Assembly: GCF_000379945.1 (NCBI RefSeq)
Contig: NZ_KB904150.1
Coordinates: 44,548-108,547 of the forward strand
Direction: 5' to 3'
Length of the DNA stretch: 64,000 nucleotides
From: Porphyromonas macacae DSM 20710 = JCM 13914
Lineage (GTDB): Bacteria; Bacteroidota; Bacteroidia; Bacteroidales; Porphyromonadaceae
Shown here one piece after another: positions 10,196 through 18,015 of this stretch. Positions within the stretch are counted from its first letter, which is position 1; each line of letters starts with the position of its first letter. The notes under the pieces are model-generated. The model was not told the DNA's origin, did no database searches, and saw nothing but the letters and a program-made list of their open reading frames with translations. Both the position numbers and the translations under genes were made by a program.

Positions 10196-10582
10196 TTAAC
10201 GCTTGCTGAACTGGAATCTTTTACGTGCTTTGGGACGCCCCGGTTTCTTACGCTCAACACTGCGAGAGTCGCGTGTGATAAAGCCTTCTGCACGCAGAGC
10301 GGCCTTGTCTTCCGGATTGATTTTTACAAGAGCACGGGCAATGGCAAGACGAGCAGCTTCGCTTTGTCCTTTGAAACCACCACCGTAAAGATTGATTTTG
10401 ATGTCATACTTTTCTTCAATATCGAGTTTTGCCAAAGGCTGGCGAACGATGTATTGAAGAATAGAAGATGGGAAATATTGTTTCAGATCACGCTTGTTGA
10501 TCATGATCTTCCCGGTGCCTTCTGATACATACACACGGGCAACAGCTGCCTTACGACGACCGATAGCGTTTACTACTTCCAT
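10196..10582 (-). CDS. rpsI: 30S ribosomal protein S9
   Basis: Small-subunit protein whose C-terminal tail contacts P-site tRNA. The 128 residues include NAIGRRKAAVARVYV at the start, the GGGFKGQSEAARLAIARAL block in the middle, and the basic tail GRPKARKRFQFSKR ending in the conserved Lys-Arg. It begins 9 bp after rplM, the near-universal rplM-rpsI pair. Confidence 0.98.
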   Translation of the reverse strand: MEVVNAIGRRKAAVARVYVSEGTGKIMINKRDLKQYFPSSILQYIVRQPLAKLDIEEKYDIKINLYGGGFKGQSEAARLAIARALVKINPEDKAALRAEGFITRDSRSVERKKPGRPKARKRFQFSKR

Positions 10583-10591
10583 GAGTGTACT

Positions 10592-11047
10592 TTATTTTAG
10601 TGTGTTAATATCAATAAGCTTGGGCTGCTGAGCTTCATGCTTGTGCTCGGCACCGCCGTAAATATAAAGGTTGTTGATGATGCTGTCTCCTAATTTGTTT
10701 TTAGGAAGCATACCGCGTACCACCTTGCGCACCAAACGGTCTGAACCTTTTGCGTAAAGCTCACGAGGGCTGATGATACGTTGACCACCGGGATAGCCGG
10801 TATAACGTTTGTATTCTCTGTCGTCCCATTTCTTACCCGTTAGAACGACTTTATCTGCGTTAATAACAATAACATTGTCGCCACAGTCTACGTGTGGTGT
10901 AAAGTTGGGTTTGTATTTCCCACGCAGCAGCTTTGCCACTTTGGATCCCAGACGGCCGAGGCTCAACCCCGTAGCATCTACTACAACCCATTCTTTATTA
11001 ACAGTTGCTTTGTTTGCAGAAACGGTCTTAAAACTTAAAGTATCCAC
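10592..11047 (-). CDS. rplM: 50S ribosomal protein L13
   Basis: Early-assembling large-subunit protein. The 151-residue sequence includes WVVVDATGLSLGRLGSKVA, the GKYKPNFTPHVDCGDNVIV block, KRYTGYPGG and the MLPKNKLG motif. It is the first gene of the rplM-rpsI-rpsB-tsf unit. A strong promoter is visible about 200 bp upstream, so the message has a long leader, which in this position often carries an autoregulatory structure. Confidence 0.98.
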   Translation of the reverse strand: MDTLSFKTVSANKATVNKEWVVVDATGLSLGRLGSKVAKLLRGKYKPNFTPHVDCGDNVIVINADKVVLTGKKWDDREYKRYTGYPGGQRIISPRELYAKGSDRLVRKVVRGMLPKNKLGDSIINNLYIYGGAEHKHEAQQPKLIDINTLK

Positions 11048-11238
11048 TTCTTTAATTGTTAATTGGTTAATTGATAGACGAATTAATTGAGCAATCTATC
11101 CTCGCGGACGTGCTGTTCCCTTGCAAATTCATAAATATTTATCTCGGGCTTGTTGTAAATTATTTATGCTTTTGTTTCGGCAAAATTGCATGGAAACATG
11201 CTGATTCCCAATCCTTTCGGTACTATTTGATAAAATTA
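11048..11238 (-). promoter_or_regulatory. Long leader of the rplM operon, candidate L13-type ribosomal leader
   Basis: From the predicted start to the rplM ATG is about 190 nt without a credible ORF on the coding strand. Possible stems on the minus strand include GATAGA pairing with TCTATC (11073-11100) close to the start codon, and GCATG/CATGC around 11187-11202. An L13 leader motif has been reported in Bacteroidia; whether this sequence fits it needs a covariance search. Confidence 0.45.
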
Positions 11239-11244
11239 GCGCTG

Positions 11245-11275
11245 CAAAGATACGAAAAGAACCATAGAAAAACAA
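11245..11275 (-). promoter_or_regulatory. Promoter of the rplM-rpsI-rpsB-tsf operon
   Basis: On the minus strand, TTG (11273-11275), a 20-bp spacer and TATCTTTG (11245-11252) match the Bacteroidetes -33/-7 consensus. Start of transcription is predicted near 11239. Confidence 0.7.
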
Positions 11276-11386
11276 TACATCCCGATTGGTCTTGTATCGT
11301 GCAGGCGAGGCGGAATGTGAATTTATTAAGAGAAAAGAAATACGGTCTGCCGACGTTAATTCTGACGGTAAAGATACTAAAAAGGT

Positions 11387-11394
11387 TAAATTTG
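11387..11394 (+). promoter_or_regulatory. Candidate -7 box for the small-protein/tadA pair
   Basis: TAAATTTG matches TAnnTTTG and ends 22 nt before the ATG at 11417. The -33 region is weak (TCTG at 11361 with a 22-bp spacer). Confidence 0.4.
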
Positions 11395-11416
11395 TATAAC
11401 TGAGTGTTATTTATGA

Positions 11417-11701
11417 ATGGACGCTGTGTCATATAATTTTGATGCCCCTTTTGAATATTTTATGATCAAAAAGAAAAGAGAAACCTCTAAGGTTGGCTGT
11501 TGCAGTCCTCGATTGAGCTATGAGATTCATTTTCGCCTGAATAAATCCGAGTACAAAGCTCTGGAGCAATATTGCAAAAAGTTTCGTATTCGCAATCGTT
11601 CCAAATGGATTCGTGAAACGTTGATGACGCATATATTCGAAGAGTATTACTCGCAAATGCCCTGTCTTTTTGACATTAAAGAGATGCAGAACCATGAATG
11701 A
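11417..11701 (+). CDS. Small basic protein with ribbon-helix-helix-like region
   Basis: 94 residues, no firm family assignment. The central part (about residues 32-72) begins with alternating residues SYEIHFRL, then NKSEYKALEQYCKKF and SKWIRETLMTHIF, the strand-helix-helix pattern of ribbon-helix-helix DNA-binding proteins such as MobC or CopG relatives. Its last 8 bases overlap the tadA start, so the two are co-transcribed and probably coupled in translation. An internal ATG at 11462 (MIKKKRETSK) is an alternative start, but the -7 box at 11387-11394 favours 11417. A DNA- or RNA-binding role is inferred only from the fold pattern. Confidence 0.75.
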   Translation: MDAVSYNFDAPFEYFMIKKKRETSKVGCCSPRLSYEIHFRLNKSEYKALEQYCKKFRIRNRSKWIRETLMTHIFEEYYSQMPCLFDIKEMQNHE

Positions 11702-12191
11702 TGATTGTAGGGATTGCCGGGAGCAGGTTTCGGCAGAACACGCCAAATGGATGTCTGTGGCCTTTGAGGAAGCAGTGCAGGCTTATGAGGAGGGCGAGAT
11801 ACCCATCGGAGCAGCCATTGTTTACCGGCCGGAGGGAGAAGCCGCGGGCAGATTGATAGCCAGAGCGCACAATCGTGTCGAGGCTTTGTCTGATCCGACG
11901 GCTCACGCGGAAATGTTGGCTATTACGATGGCAACGGATACATTAGGCGGTAAATATCTCTCCGATTGTATATTATATGTGACCATAGAACCGTGCACCA
12001 TGTGTGCCGGGGCAATGAGATGGGCGCAAGTGAAAACGGTTGTTTTTGGAGCCGGAGAGCCAAAGGTCGGATACCGTGTTTTGTGCTCGAATGCGCTACA
12101 TCCCCGCTGTATCGTTATTGGCGGAGTAATGGAGGACGAATGCAAACAATTGATGCAGAATTTCTTTAAGAGTAAACGGTTGGCAAAATGA
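11694..12191 (+). CDS. tadA: TadA/GuaD-type nucleoside deaminase
   Basis: Zinc-dependent deaminase of the cytidine-deaminase superfamily. The active site is complete: HAE in PTAHAEMLAI supplies the zinc ligand His and proton-shuttle Glu, and PCTMCAGAM gives the two zinc cysteines. The most likely substrate is adenosine-34 of tRNA-Arg(ACG), an essential wobble modification, though guanine deaminases share this layout. The start at 11694 (MNDDCRDCREQ, 165 residues) is chosen because it overlaps the upstream stop by 8 bases; an upstream in-frame codon at 11670 would add 8 residues. The N-terminal Cys pair before the catalytic domain is unusual. Confidence 0.88.
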   Translation: MNDDCRDCREQVSAEHAKWMSVAFEEAVQAYEEGEIPIGAAIVYRPEGEAAGRLIARAHNRVEALSDPTAHAEMLAITMATDTLGGKYLSDCILYVTIEPCTMCAGAMRWAQVKTVVFGAGEPKVGYRVLCSNALHPRCIVIGGVMEDECKQLMQNFFKSKRLAK

Positions 12192-12253
12192 ATCTGTTTC
12201 GATTCCGGTTTTACTTTTCTCTGACTTTTTGACAATAAATGATCGAATGGTCT

Positions 12254-12261
12254 TACTTTTG
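12254..12261 (+). promoter_or_regulatory. -7 box of the TPR-protein gene
   Basis: TACTTTTG matches TAnnTTTG. A TTTTG lies at 12227-12231 with a 22-bp spacer, slightly longer than usual. The box ends 36 nt before the ATG at 12298. Confidence 0.5.
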
Positions 12262-12280
12262 TTATTAAGCAACTAAATAA

Positions 12281-12301
12281 ATGAATATCTCTGACAGATG
12301 A
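12281..12301 (+). other. Six-codon upstream ORF overlapping the next start codon
   Basis: ATG at 12281 opens MNISDR and stops with TGA at 12299-12301, overlapping the ATG of the TPR gene as ATGA. It lies within the predicted leader. It could couple translation of the large gene to initiation on the mini-ORF, or be chance. Confidence 0.3.
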
Positions 12302-14448
12302 AAAAGAAACTGAATGATATATATTCCCTCATAAAATCCCGTCGTCTCTCCGAAGCTTTCGGTAAAACCAGAGCTTTGATCAACTCCGATCAGGTGATGA
12401 AGTATACGGCAAAAATCGATGAACTGGAGTCTGTTTATCATGATTTATTAAGTTATTACATCAGAGGCATAGAAGATGTCAAGCGGGAAGACATTTTATT
12501 ATATGTGGGGCACAATCTGGCGGAAGTTGCCGATTTGATCGTATATAAAACGGAGAAGAGAAACAGCTCCGCTGAATTTTACAATCGTCTGCGGTTTTGC
12601 AGTGGCATTGATGAATTGGGTATTATAAAATTGATAGAAGAGGCTTTGGTCGTTTCCGATAGACGCGCTTATGATCGTTATGTGCAGGATTTATTTTATG
12701 CTATATGGGTCACCAGATCATTGAGTGAGGAACAGGTTCAGGCAATTTTCGATACACGTTTGGATGATTACCTTTTATGCGTAGTCGCATCGGCCCTCAT
12801 GATGAGCCTGGAAGAGTGGTGGGATCTGAAAAAAATAGAACTTATTCTTGGTTTGCTTACCCGCCGGGGGATTTCTCCACATTTGCGGGCACGTTTATGG
12901 ACGGCGGTTGCTTTTACCGTTCGACGTTATCCCTTGCAAATAGAACTGCATGGCAAAACACTTAGCCCTATACTGCAAACCGTAATCGATGAACATCCGC
13001 ATGCTGCTTTTGAACTGCGTTTTGTTATAAAACGACTGTATGCAGCATTAGAGACGGAGGACGTAAACCGTAAGGTTCAAAAGGAAGTTATCGATGGTCT
13101 GAGGCATATCTCGCCGGATGTGTCTCATAAATTGGATCTCTTTGGAGATCAGTCTGCCGAAAACGGAGCTAACCCCGACTGGTTCAAAGCCATTGAAGGT
13201 ACCGGGTTGGATGATACTCTGCGCGAGCTCTCCGAGATGCAAGATCGCGGTGCCGATGTGATGTACAGCAGTTTTAAGGGAATGAAAAGAAACTTGTTCT
13301 TTTCCGAAATGCCTAATTGGTTTATTCCTTTCGATATGCACCACAGTCATATTGCTCACGTGGTTTCTGACGACGGATTCCGCGATGTGGCACGTATGAT
13401 GAGTACCCAGCTTTGTGATACGGATATGTATGGACTTTTGGCTACATTAGCCCTTATGCCGGAACATCTGCGCATGCAGACGCTCACCCAGATGAGCGGT
13501 GCAAATATCAGTGAAATGAAAGAGCAGTTGGAATTGCGTGAGATTTCCGATGATACCGATTTATATAAAAGGGAAGTGAAACGTTATCTGGAAGACCTTT
13601 ATCGTTTTTACAAAGATTTTAAGATACATAGAGAGTTTGATGACAGGTTCGACGAACCTTACCCATTGGATGTGGCATTTTTACATGATCTTTTGAATGA
13701 TATTTCTTTTGAACGGGAGATTGTCGATATTCTTTTAGGACAGAAGCGATATCGGGAAGCGGCCGGGATGTTGACCGTTTTGTGTGAAAAAGCACCCGAC
13801 GATGCATTGCTGAATGAGAAAAGAGGGTGGGCTCTTCAACTGGCCGGTGACTACGCAAAAGCACTGGAAGCTTATGCACATGCCGATTTGATTGGAGGTG
13901 AGACTTATTGGGTAACCCGTCAACGGGCTGAGTGCAATCACCGGTTAGGGAACTATGAAGTTGCATTGGCCGATTACGAACGTTGTTTTTCATTAAAGCC
14001 TGAGAATAAATCTTTGCTGTTAAGGGCTGCTTCCTGTTTGATGGCTTTGAAGAAGTGGGAAGAGGCTCTTTCCTTTTATTACAAATATGAGTTTACGGCG
14101 AGTGAAAGTTTGCAGACAAAAAGACCGATTGCCTGGTGTCTGTTAATGTCCGGAGCCTATGAGCGTGCTTTCGAAGTGTATAAGAATATTATAGAAACTT
14201 TCGTTAACGATTTGCGCGCCCCTGATTTTTTGAATGCCGGTCACGCAGCTTTAATGGTGGGTAAACGTGAGGAGTCGGTCGATTTTTATTTGAAATCCAA
14301 AAACCGGTACATGGAAGCCGACAGCGAACACGGCGAACGTGAATTCTATCGGAGTATAGCCGAAGATTTTCATACGTTGCTGCTTTTAGGTGCTTCTTAC
14401 GAGCAGTTAAGACTGCTTACCGAGTGGATTCGTTTTTCATCCAGATAA
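12298..14448 (+). CDS. Large TPR-containing cytosolic protein
   Basis: 716 residues with no signal peptide or membrane span. The first 480 residues are helical and not assignable by eye. From about residue 480 tetratricopeptide-like repeats are clear, for example LLNEKRGWALQLAGDYAKAL, ECNHRLGNYEVALADYERCF and LLLRAASCLMALKKWEEALS, each with the Gly/Ala and Pro spacing of TPR helices. TPR arrays mediate protein-protein contacts; the partner is unknown. Similar long TPR proteins occur in other Bacteroidales genomes. It has its own promoter and ends just before a palindromic repeat that can act as a terminator. Confidence 0.88.
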   Translation: MKKKLNDIYSLIKSRRLSEAFGKTRALINSDQVMKYTAKIDELESVYHDLLSYYIRGIEDVKREDILLYVGHNLAEVADLIVYKTEKRNSSAEFYNRLRFCSGIDELGIIKLIEEALVVSDRRAYDRYVQDLFYAIWVTRSLSEEQVQAIFDTRLDDYLLCVVASALMMSLEEWWDLKKIELILGLLTRRGISPHLRARLWTAVAFTVRRYPLQIELHGKTLSPILQTVIDEHPHAAFELRFVIKRLYAALETEDVNRKVQKEVIDGLRHISPDVSHKLDLFGDQSAENGANPDWFKAIEGTGLDDTLRELSEMQDRGADVMYSSFKGMKRNLFFSEMPNWFIPFDMHHSHIAHVVSDDGFRDVARMMSTQLCDTDMYGLLATLALMPEHLRMQTLTQMSGANISEMKEQLELREISDDTDLYKREVKRYLEDLYRFYKDFKIHREFDDRFDEPYPLDVAFLHDLLNDISFEREIVDILLGQKRYREAAGMLTVLCEKAPDDALLNEKRGWALQLAGDYAKALEAYAHADLIGGETYWVTRQRAECNHRLGNYEVALADYERCFSLKPENKSLLLRAASCLMALKKWEEALSFYYKYEFTASESLQTKRPIAWCLLMSGAYERAFEVYKNIIETFVNDLRAPDFLNAGHAALMVGKREESVDFYLKSKNRYMEADSEHGEREFYRSIAEDFHTLLLLGASYEQLRLLTEWIRFSSR

Positions 14449-14470
14449 AAAACTTTTTCTTGTCGGAGCG

Positions 14471-14565
14471 ATAAAAATTCTCTGCCTGATGGATTTTTAT
14501 CGAAGTTAACTTGGATTTTTTTTCTTTGCCTGATGGTTGAAAATTCTTCAGGCAAAGAATTTTTG
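14471..14565. repeat. Mosaic palindromic intergenic repeat, copy A
   Basis: Three palindromic modules follow the TPR gene: ATAAAAAT...ATTTTTAT at 14471-14500, AAGTTAACTT at 14503-14512, and CTTTGCCTGA...TCAGGCAAAG at 14524-14557. The same words (AAAAATTCTCTGCCTGATGG, AAGTTAACTTGG, TTGAAAATTCTTCAGGCAA) recur in a different order at 44275-44367. It is likely a small dispersed repeat or MITE-like element. Confidence 0.7.
14524..14565 (+). terminator. Terminator-like hairpin inside repeat copy A
   Basis: A perfect 10-bp stem CTTTGCCTGA/TCAGGCAAAG with a 14-nt loop, followed by AATTTTT. It is positioned to end transcription of the TPR gene and, by symmetry, of the minus-strand gene from the other side. 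Confidence 0.5.
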
Positions 14566-14593
14566 AGCGTCACAGTCTAATGACCGGGCACTG

Positions 14594-15010
14594 TTATTCG
14601 CACTCCAGGAAAGTTACGAACTCATGAGGCAGACAGATATTTTCTACTTCCTGTGCAGCTTTGAAAAGCGGGGCTATTTCTTCTATACTGAAGCCTGCAA
14701 TGCCACAACCTATTTTGGTGACATAGAAAAAGAGTTCGGGATGTTCCTGCGCAAAAGCAATGAATTCATCGACATAAGGTCGAATGGTTTCTACTCCTCC
14801 CTGCATGGTGGGGATGGCAAAGCTTTGTCCCTGTAAGCCTGTGCCTTGTCCCCATACAGCTCCAAAACGCTCTGCAGCCACACGTGCCGCTCCTCCTGCA
14901 TGATGACCGGATAAATTGCTCCCGAAAACAAATACTTCGTTCTGTTCCAGATGTTCGATCTTTTCAGGTGTATACAACACCTTGCCACTTCGTAGCCTGT
15001 AATTTCCCAT
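14594..15010 (-). CDS. Conserved protein with glycine-rich FGSNLxGxHxGGAA motif
   Basis: 138 residues. VFVFGSNLSGHHAGGAA at about residues 26-42, FGAVWGQGTGLQGQSFAIPT at 49-68 and TKIGCGIAGF near 98 match a small family found in phages and bacteria that automated pipelines label A1S_2505-like phage non-structural protein. The glycine loops and the IGCGIAGF strand-loop recall macro-domain nucleotide binding, so binding of an ADP-ribose-like ligand is a possibility, not a demonstration. It lies 81 bp after cobC on the same strand and may be the last gene of that transcript; no cobalamin role is known. Confidence 0.8.
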   Translation of the reverse strand: MGNYRLRSGKVLYTPEKIEHLEQNEVFVFGSNLSGHHAGGAARVAAERFGAVWGQGTGLQGQSFAIPTMQGGVETIRPYVDEFIAFAQEHPELFFYVTKIGCGIAGFSIEEIAPLFKAAQEVENICLPHEFVTFLECE

Positions 15011-15091
15011 AAGATTCTTTTGATGAGGTGAGTGCTTAAAAATACAAAAGAACGGGAGATATATACCAATTTCCCTTCTGCTTCTTTTGCC

Positions 15092-15628
15092 TTAAAGAGA
15101 CAGTTTGACGATACTGCCGTAGGGGAAGGTGTGTTCAAAACATTCTTTCAGAGGGTATAAACCTGCATATACGCCCGCTAAAGTTTGAATACCTCCATGA
15201 GTGAAAATCAAAACGGGAGAGGAAGAGATGGGGTAGAGTTGTTTCAAATCATCGAAAAACTCTTTCATGCGTTCGTATTGCTGTATCAGACTCTCACCTT
15301 TTGGTGGAGCCTGTTCTACCCAATTGGCATACCACATTTCAGCCTCACGGCCTTTGATGTCGTCCCACGCTGTCATTTCCCAATCTCCGAAGTTTTTTTC
15401 CATTAGTCGCCTGTCTAATTTAGGGTTGACATAACCGCAATAACCGGCGAGTTTGACGCATCTTTTAAGCGGACTGCTATAGACCTCGGAGAATGTAAAA
15501 CCTCTTAGCTGTTCTTTTACGATCCATGCTTCGGTTTCAAATGTATCGGTAACGTCCAGATCGGTTTGTCCGTAGCAAATACCTTGGGGAACAAGCGGGG
15601 TCGTATGCCTGACCAGAAATACTTCCAT
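15092..15628 (-). CDS. cobC: Alpha-ribazole phosphatase (histidine phosphatase family)
   Basis: Histidine-phosphatase-superfamily enzyme expected to dephosphorylate alpha-ribazole 5'-phosphate (or adenosylcobalamin 5'-phosphate) in nucleotide-loop assembly. The 178-residue form begins MEVFLVRHTTPLVPQGICYGQ with the phospho-histidine in LVRHT; SSPLKRCVKLA, a conserved Glu-rich segment and FTHGGIQTL near the C-terminus complete the active site. The start at 15628 is chosen because its ATG shares one base with the cobS stop (TAATG). The ORF is open 65 codons further upstream, but that stretch overlaps cobS and lacks family resemblance. The cobU-cobT-cobS context sets the substrate. Confidence 0.88.
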   Translation of the reverse strand: MEVFLVRHTTPLVPQGICYGQTDLDVTDTFETEAWIVKEQLRGFTFSEVYSSPLKRCVKLAGYCGYVNPKLDRRLMEKNFGDWEMTAWDDIKGREAEMWYANWVEQAPPKGESLIQQYERMKEFFDDLKQLYPISSSPVLIFTHGGIQTLAGVYAGLYPLKECFEHTFPYGSIVKLSL

Positions 15629-16395
15629 TATAGAACAGGATAGATTAACAATATCCCCCAATAGAGAGACAGCTCGCACATTAAAAAAGAAGCTCCGCAG
15701 CAATCGCCCGTGTATCCGTTGATTTTCTTTTTCATTAAGATAATCAGGCCGATCATCAATAGCAACGGGAGAATCAGTGCCAATAAAATTTTTGCTCCCG
15801 CAAAGTTTACGAGAACTCCGCATGAGAGTAATGCAGGGATAAGAGCTATAAAAAATCTGAATCCGGACGGAGGTGTATAAACGGCTTTTAATTTAGCATT
15901 TTCGACATTACGTGCATAGGGGAGCAGTTTGATCTGACTGAGTGCAAATGTTTTGGATAATGGGTCCAATGACCAGATCACGACCGGAGATATTCCGGCA
16001 AGGGAACCGAGAGACAGATAAAAAGAGAGGAAGTAAATAATCAGGGCAATAACGCCGTAGGTGCCTGTATGGGAGTCTTTCATTATTTCCAGAATACGCT
16101 CCCTGTTGTAACCGCCGCCCATGCCGTCGAAGAAATCCGCAAGCCCGTCTTCGTGGAATGCGCCTGTAACCAAAAGACGAACAATAATGGCGAAGAGAGC
16201 AGCAAACGAAAAACTGCCGGATAATTTATATCCGCACCAATATCCGGAAGCGAGGAAAGCACCTGTTAATATGCCTGTCCAACTCCAATAGTCCGTCGCC
16301 CTGCTGAAACTTTCCATGGGAAGTTTTTTTATTCTTCCGAATGGGAGCCGGGTGTATAATATCAATGCTGCTAATAAGTCATTCATCTGCCTCAA
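15628..16395 (-). CDS. cobS: Adenosylcobinamide-GDP ribazoletransferase (cobalamin synthase)
   Basis: Integral membrane enzyme that joins adenosylcobinamide-GDP with alpha-ribazole (phosphate) to complete cobalamin. The 255-residue protein opens LLAALILYTRLPFG and has the acidic motif GAFHEDGLADFFDGMGGG near residue 80, which binds Mg2+, then several hydrophobic helices. It starts 1 bp after the cobT stop and shares one base with cobC, indicating coupled translation. Confidence 0.95.
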   Translation of the reverse strand: MRQMNDLLAALILYTRLPFGRIKKLPMESFSRATDYWSWTGILTGAFLASGYWCGYKLSGSFSFAALFAIIVRLLVTGAFHEDGLADFFDGMGGGYNRERILEIMKDSHTGTYGVIALIIYFLSFYLSLGSLAGISPVVIWSLDPLSKTFALSQIKLLPYARNVENAKLKAVYTPPSGFRFFIALIPALLSCGVLVNFAGAKILLALILPLLLMIGLIILMKKKINGYTGDCCGASFLMCELSLYWGILLIYPVL

Positions 16396-16396
16396 A

Positions 16397-17437
16397 TTAT
16401 TCGAAGTATTTAGTCATATCCGCACCATGGAAAGTTTTCATTTCGCAAAACATTCGTGCTGCACTGTCTATAATTGGAAAAGCACATACAGCACCGCTGC
16501 CTTCCCCGAGATGCATACCAAGCTGCAATACCGGTTTGGCATCCAGATAGGCCAGCATTTGCCTGTGTCCTGTTTCTTCGCCCGAATGTCCGAATATAGC
16601 ATAGTGCAGGATGTCAGGATATATTTTCGATGCCGCCAGCATGCAGGCAGTCATGATGAATCCATCCACGAGAACCACCATTTTCAGTTCTGCGGCCTGC
16701 ATCATACCCCCCACGGCAGCCACCATTTCAAATCCGCCAAAATATCGAATGATATCCCATGCACTGCAGTCGCCCGGATAAGATTCCATGGCTCTTTTCA
16801 GAACTTGATATTTGTGTCTGATTCCTTTTTCGTCCAGACCGCTGCCGGCTCCCACACATTCTTTGAGGTCTATACCGGTGAAAAAACTCATCCAGATGGC
16901 CGATGCCGAAGTGTTGGTAATGCCCATTTCCCCGAAGCTGACAATATTACAGCCTTTCTTAAAAGCCGTTTTCACTCTTTCGGCACCGATTTCGAGAGCT
17001 TTCTCCAATTCGTTTTCCGACATCGCTGCTTCCCGGCAATAGTTTTTCGTACCGTATGCAATTTTTCTGTGTATGATAGGCATCTTGGCTTCGAAATCGT
17101 GATCGACCCCGACGTCCACTATATCCAGAACGAAGCCGTGCTGTCTGCAAAGGAAATTAATACCTTGCCCCCCCTCAATAAAGTTGTAAAGAACTTGCCA
17201 TGTAATTTCTTTGGGGCTTTTGCTGATATTTTCTTCGGCTGCACCATGATCTCCGGCAAATAAAATATTATGAGGATTTTTCAGTCGGGGAGTGAGGGTT
17301 TGCTGTATCATTCCCAATTGTATGGCAATATCTTCAAGTCTGCCTAATGCTCCTTTGGGTTTGGTCAGATCATTGTTTTTGAATTCCAACCGTTGCCGTA
17401 TGGCTTCGTCGGGGTGGACGATATTAAATGTTTTCAT
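16397..17437 (-). CDS. cobT: Nicotinate-nucleotide--dimethylbenzimidazole phosphoribosyltransferase
   Basis: Transfers ribose phosphate from nicotinate mononucleotide to the lower-ligand base, giving alpha-ribazole phosphate. The 346-residue sequence includes [30 protein letters not shown], and near the C-terminus [16 protein letters not shown], whose Glu corresponds to the general base of characterised CobT enzymes. Its first 14 bases overlap the end of cobU. No bza or bluB gene for making the base is in view, so the base is probably made elsewhere or salvaged. Confidence 0.96.
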   Translation of the reverse strand: MKTFNIVHPDEAIRQRLEFKNNDLTKPKGALGRLEDIAIQLGMIQQTLTPRLKNPHNILFAGDHGAAEENISKSPKEITWQVLYNFIEGGQGINFLCRQHGFVLDIVDVGVDHDFEAKMPIIHRKIAYGTKNYCREAAMSENELEKALEIGAERVKTAFKKGCNIVSFGEMGITNTSASAIWMSFFTGIDLKECVGAGSGLDEKGIRHKYQVLKRAMESYPGDCSAWDIIRYFGGFEMVAAVGGMMQAAELKMVVLVDGFIMTACMLAASKIYPDILHYAIFGHSGEETGHRQMLAYLDAKPVLQLGMHLGEGSGAVCAFPIIDSAARMFCEMKTFHGADMTKYFE

Positions 17438-17957
17438 TTTTTCCAGATTGTTTGATTGTCACAGGAATACCGGAAACCATGAATATGACATCGTCGGCTT
17501 TCGATGCGATATACTGGTTGAGCCAGCCTAAGAGGTCGGTGTATTTTCGTTGAATATCATTTTCGGAAACGCCTCCCAACCCGATTTCATTGGTTACGAA
17601 GATATAGTTTGCCGGTGTAGCCGTAAAGGTGTCGAACTCTTTTTTTAGAGCTTTCAGAGAGAGCTCTATATTGCTTTCGTTATCGAAAAAGAAATTCGTG
17701 CTCCACAGCGTTACGCAATCGATAAGCATAGTCCTATCCGGATAGATATGCCTGCTTAAGAATTTTTCTTCTTCTATGTTTGTCCATTCGAGACCGCGTC
17801 TTTCCTGATGTTTCTTTACCCGTAGGGCAAACTCATCATCCCATATTCTGGCTGTAGCTATATAAATGGGATTTTCAGACAGACTCAAAGCCAGTTGTTC
17901 TGCATACGAGCTTTTACCAGATCTCTGTCCGCCTGTTATAAGAATTATCCTGCTCAT
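17424..17957 (-). CDS. cobU: Adenosylcobinamide kinase / cobinamide-phosphate guanylyltransferase
   Basis: Bifunctional enzyme that phosphorylates adenosylcobinamide and then adds GMP. The 177-residue protein starts [20 protein letters not shown] with the P-loop GGQRSGKS, followed by [13 protein letters not shown] and the active-site region [14 protein letters not shown] whose His accepts GMP in Cob[12 protein letters not shown] near residue 125 is also characteristic. First gene of the cobUTSC run. The gap to the divergent HAD gene is only 58 bp and too short for a cobalamin riboswitch. Confidence 0.95.
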   Translation of the reverse strand: MSRIILITGGQRSGKSSYAEQLALSLSENPIYIATARIWDDEFALRVKKHQERRGLEWTNIEEEKFLSRHIYPDRTMLIDCVTLWSTNFFFDNESNIELSLKALKKEFDTFTATPANYIFVTNEIGLGGVSENDIQRKYTDLLGWLNQYIASKADDVIFMVSGIPVTIKQSGKNENI

Positions 17958-17985
17958 TGGTCGTATCGCTTTATTTAAGCCGTTA

Positions 17986-17993
17986 CAAAATTA
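17986..17993 (-). promoter_or_regulatory. Candidate -7 box for the cobUTSC operon
   Basis: TAATTTTG on the minus strand matches TAnnTTTG, 28 nt before the cobU ATG. No clear -33 element; the site overlaps the divergent promoter region of the HAD gene. Confidence 0.35.
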
Positions 17994-18000
17994 AAGATTA

Positions 18001-18008
18001 TATCTTTG
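18001..18008 (+). promoter_or_regulatory. -7 box immediately before the HAD-phosphatase start
   Basis: TATCTTTG matches the consensus exactly and ends only 7 nt before the ATG at 18016, so the message would have almost no leader. The -33 match is poor. Confidence 0.45.
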
Positions 18009-18015
18009 TTATCCG

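Noticed and set aside
11071..11403. 110-codon plus-strand open frame in the rplM leader region
   Set aside because: It crosses the rplM promoter and leader on the opposite strand, has no motif and no ribosome-binding context.
16316..17263. 315-codon plus-strand open frame opposite cobT
   Set aside because: It lies wholly antisense to cobT and the start of cobS, whose motifs are complete; the translated product has no family resemblance, is rich in His/Phe/Cys as antisense frames are, and lacks a start signal.
17958..18015. Cobalamin riboswitch before cobU
   Set aside because: The divergent gap is 58 bp, too short for a B12 riboswitch, and no B12-box-like sequence is visible.
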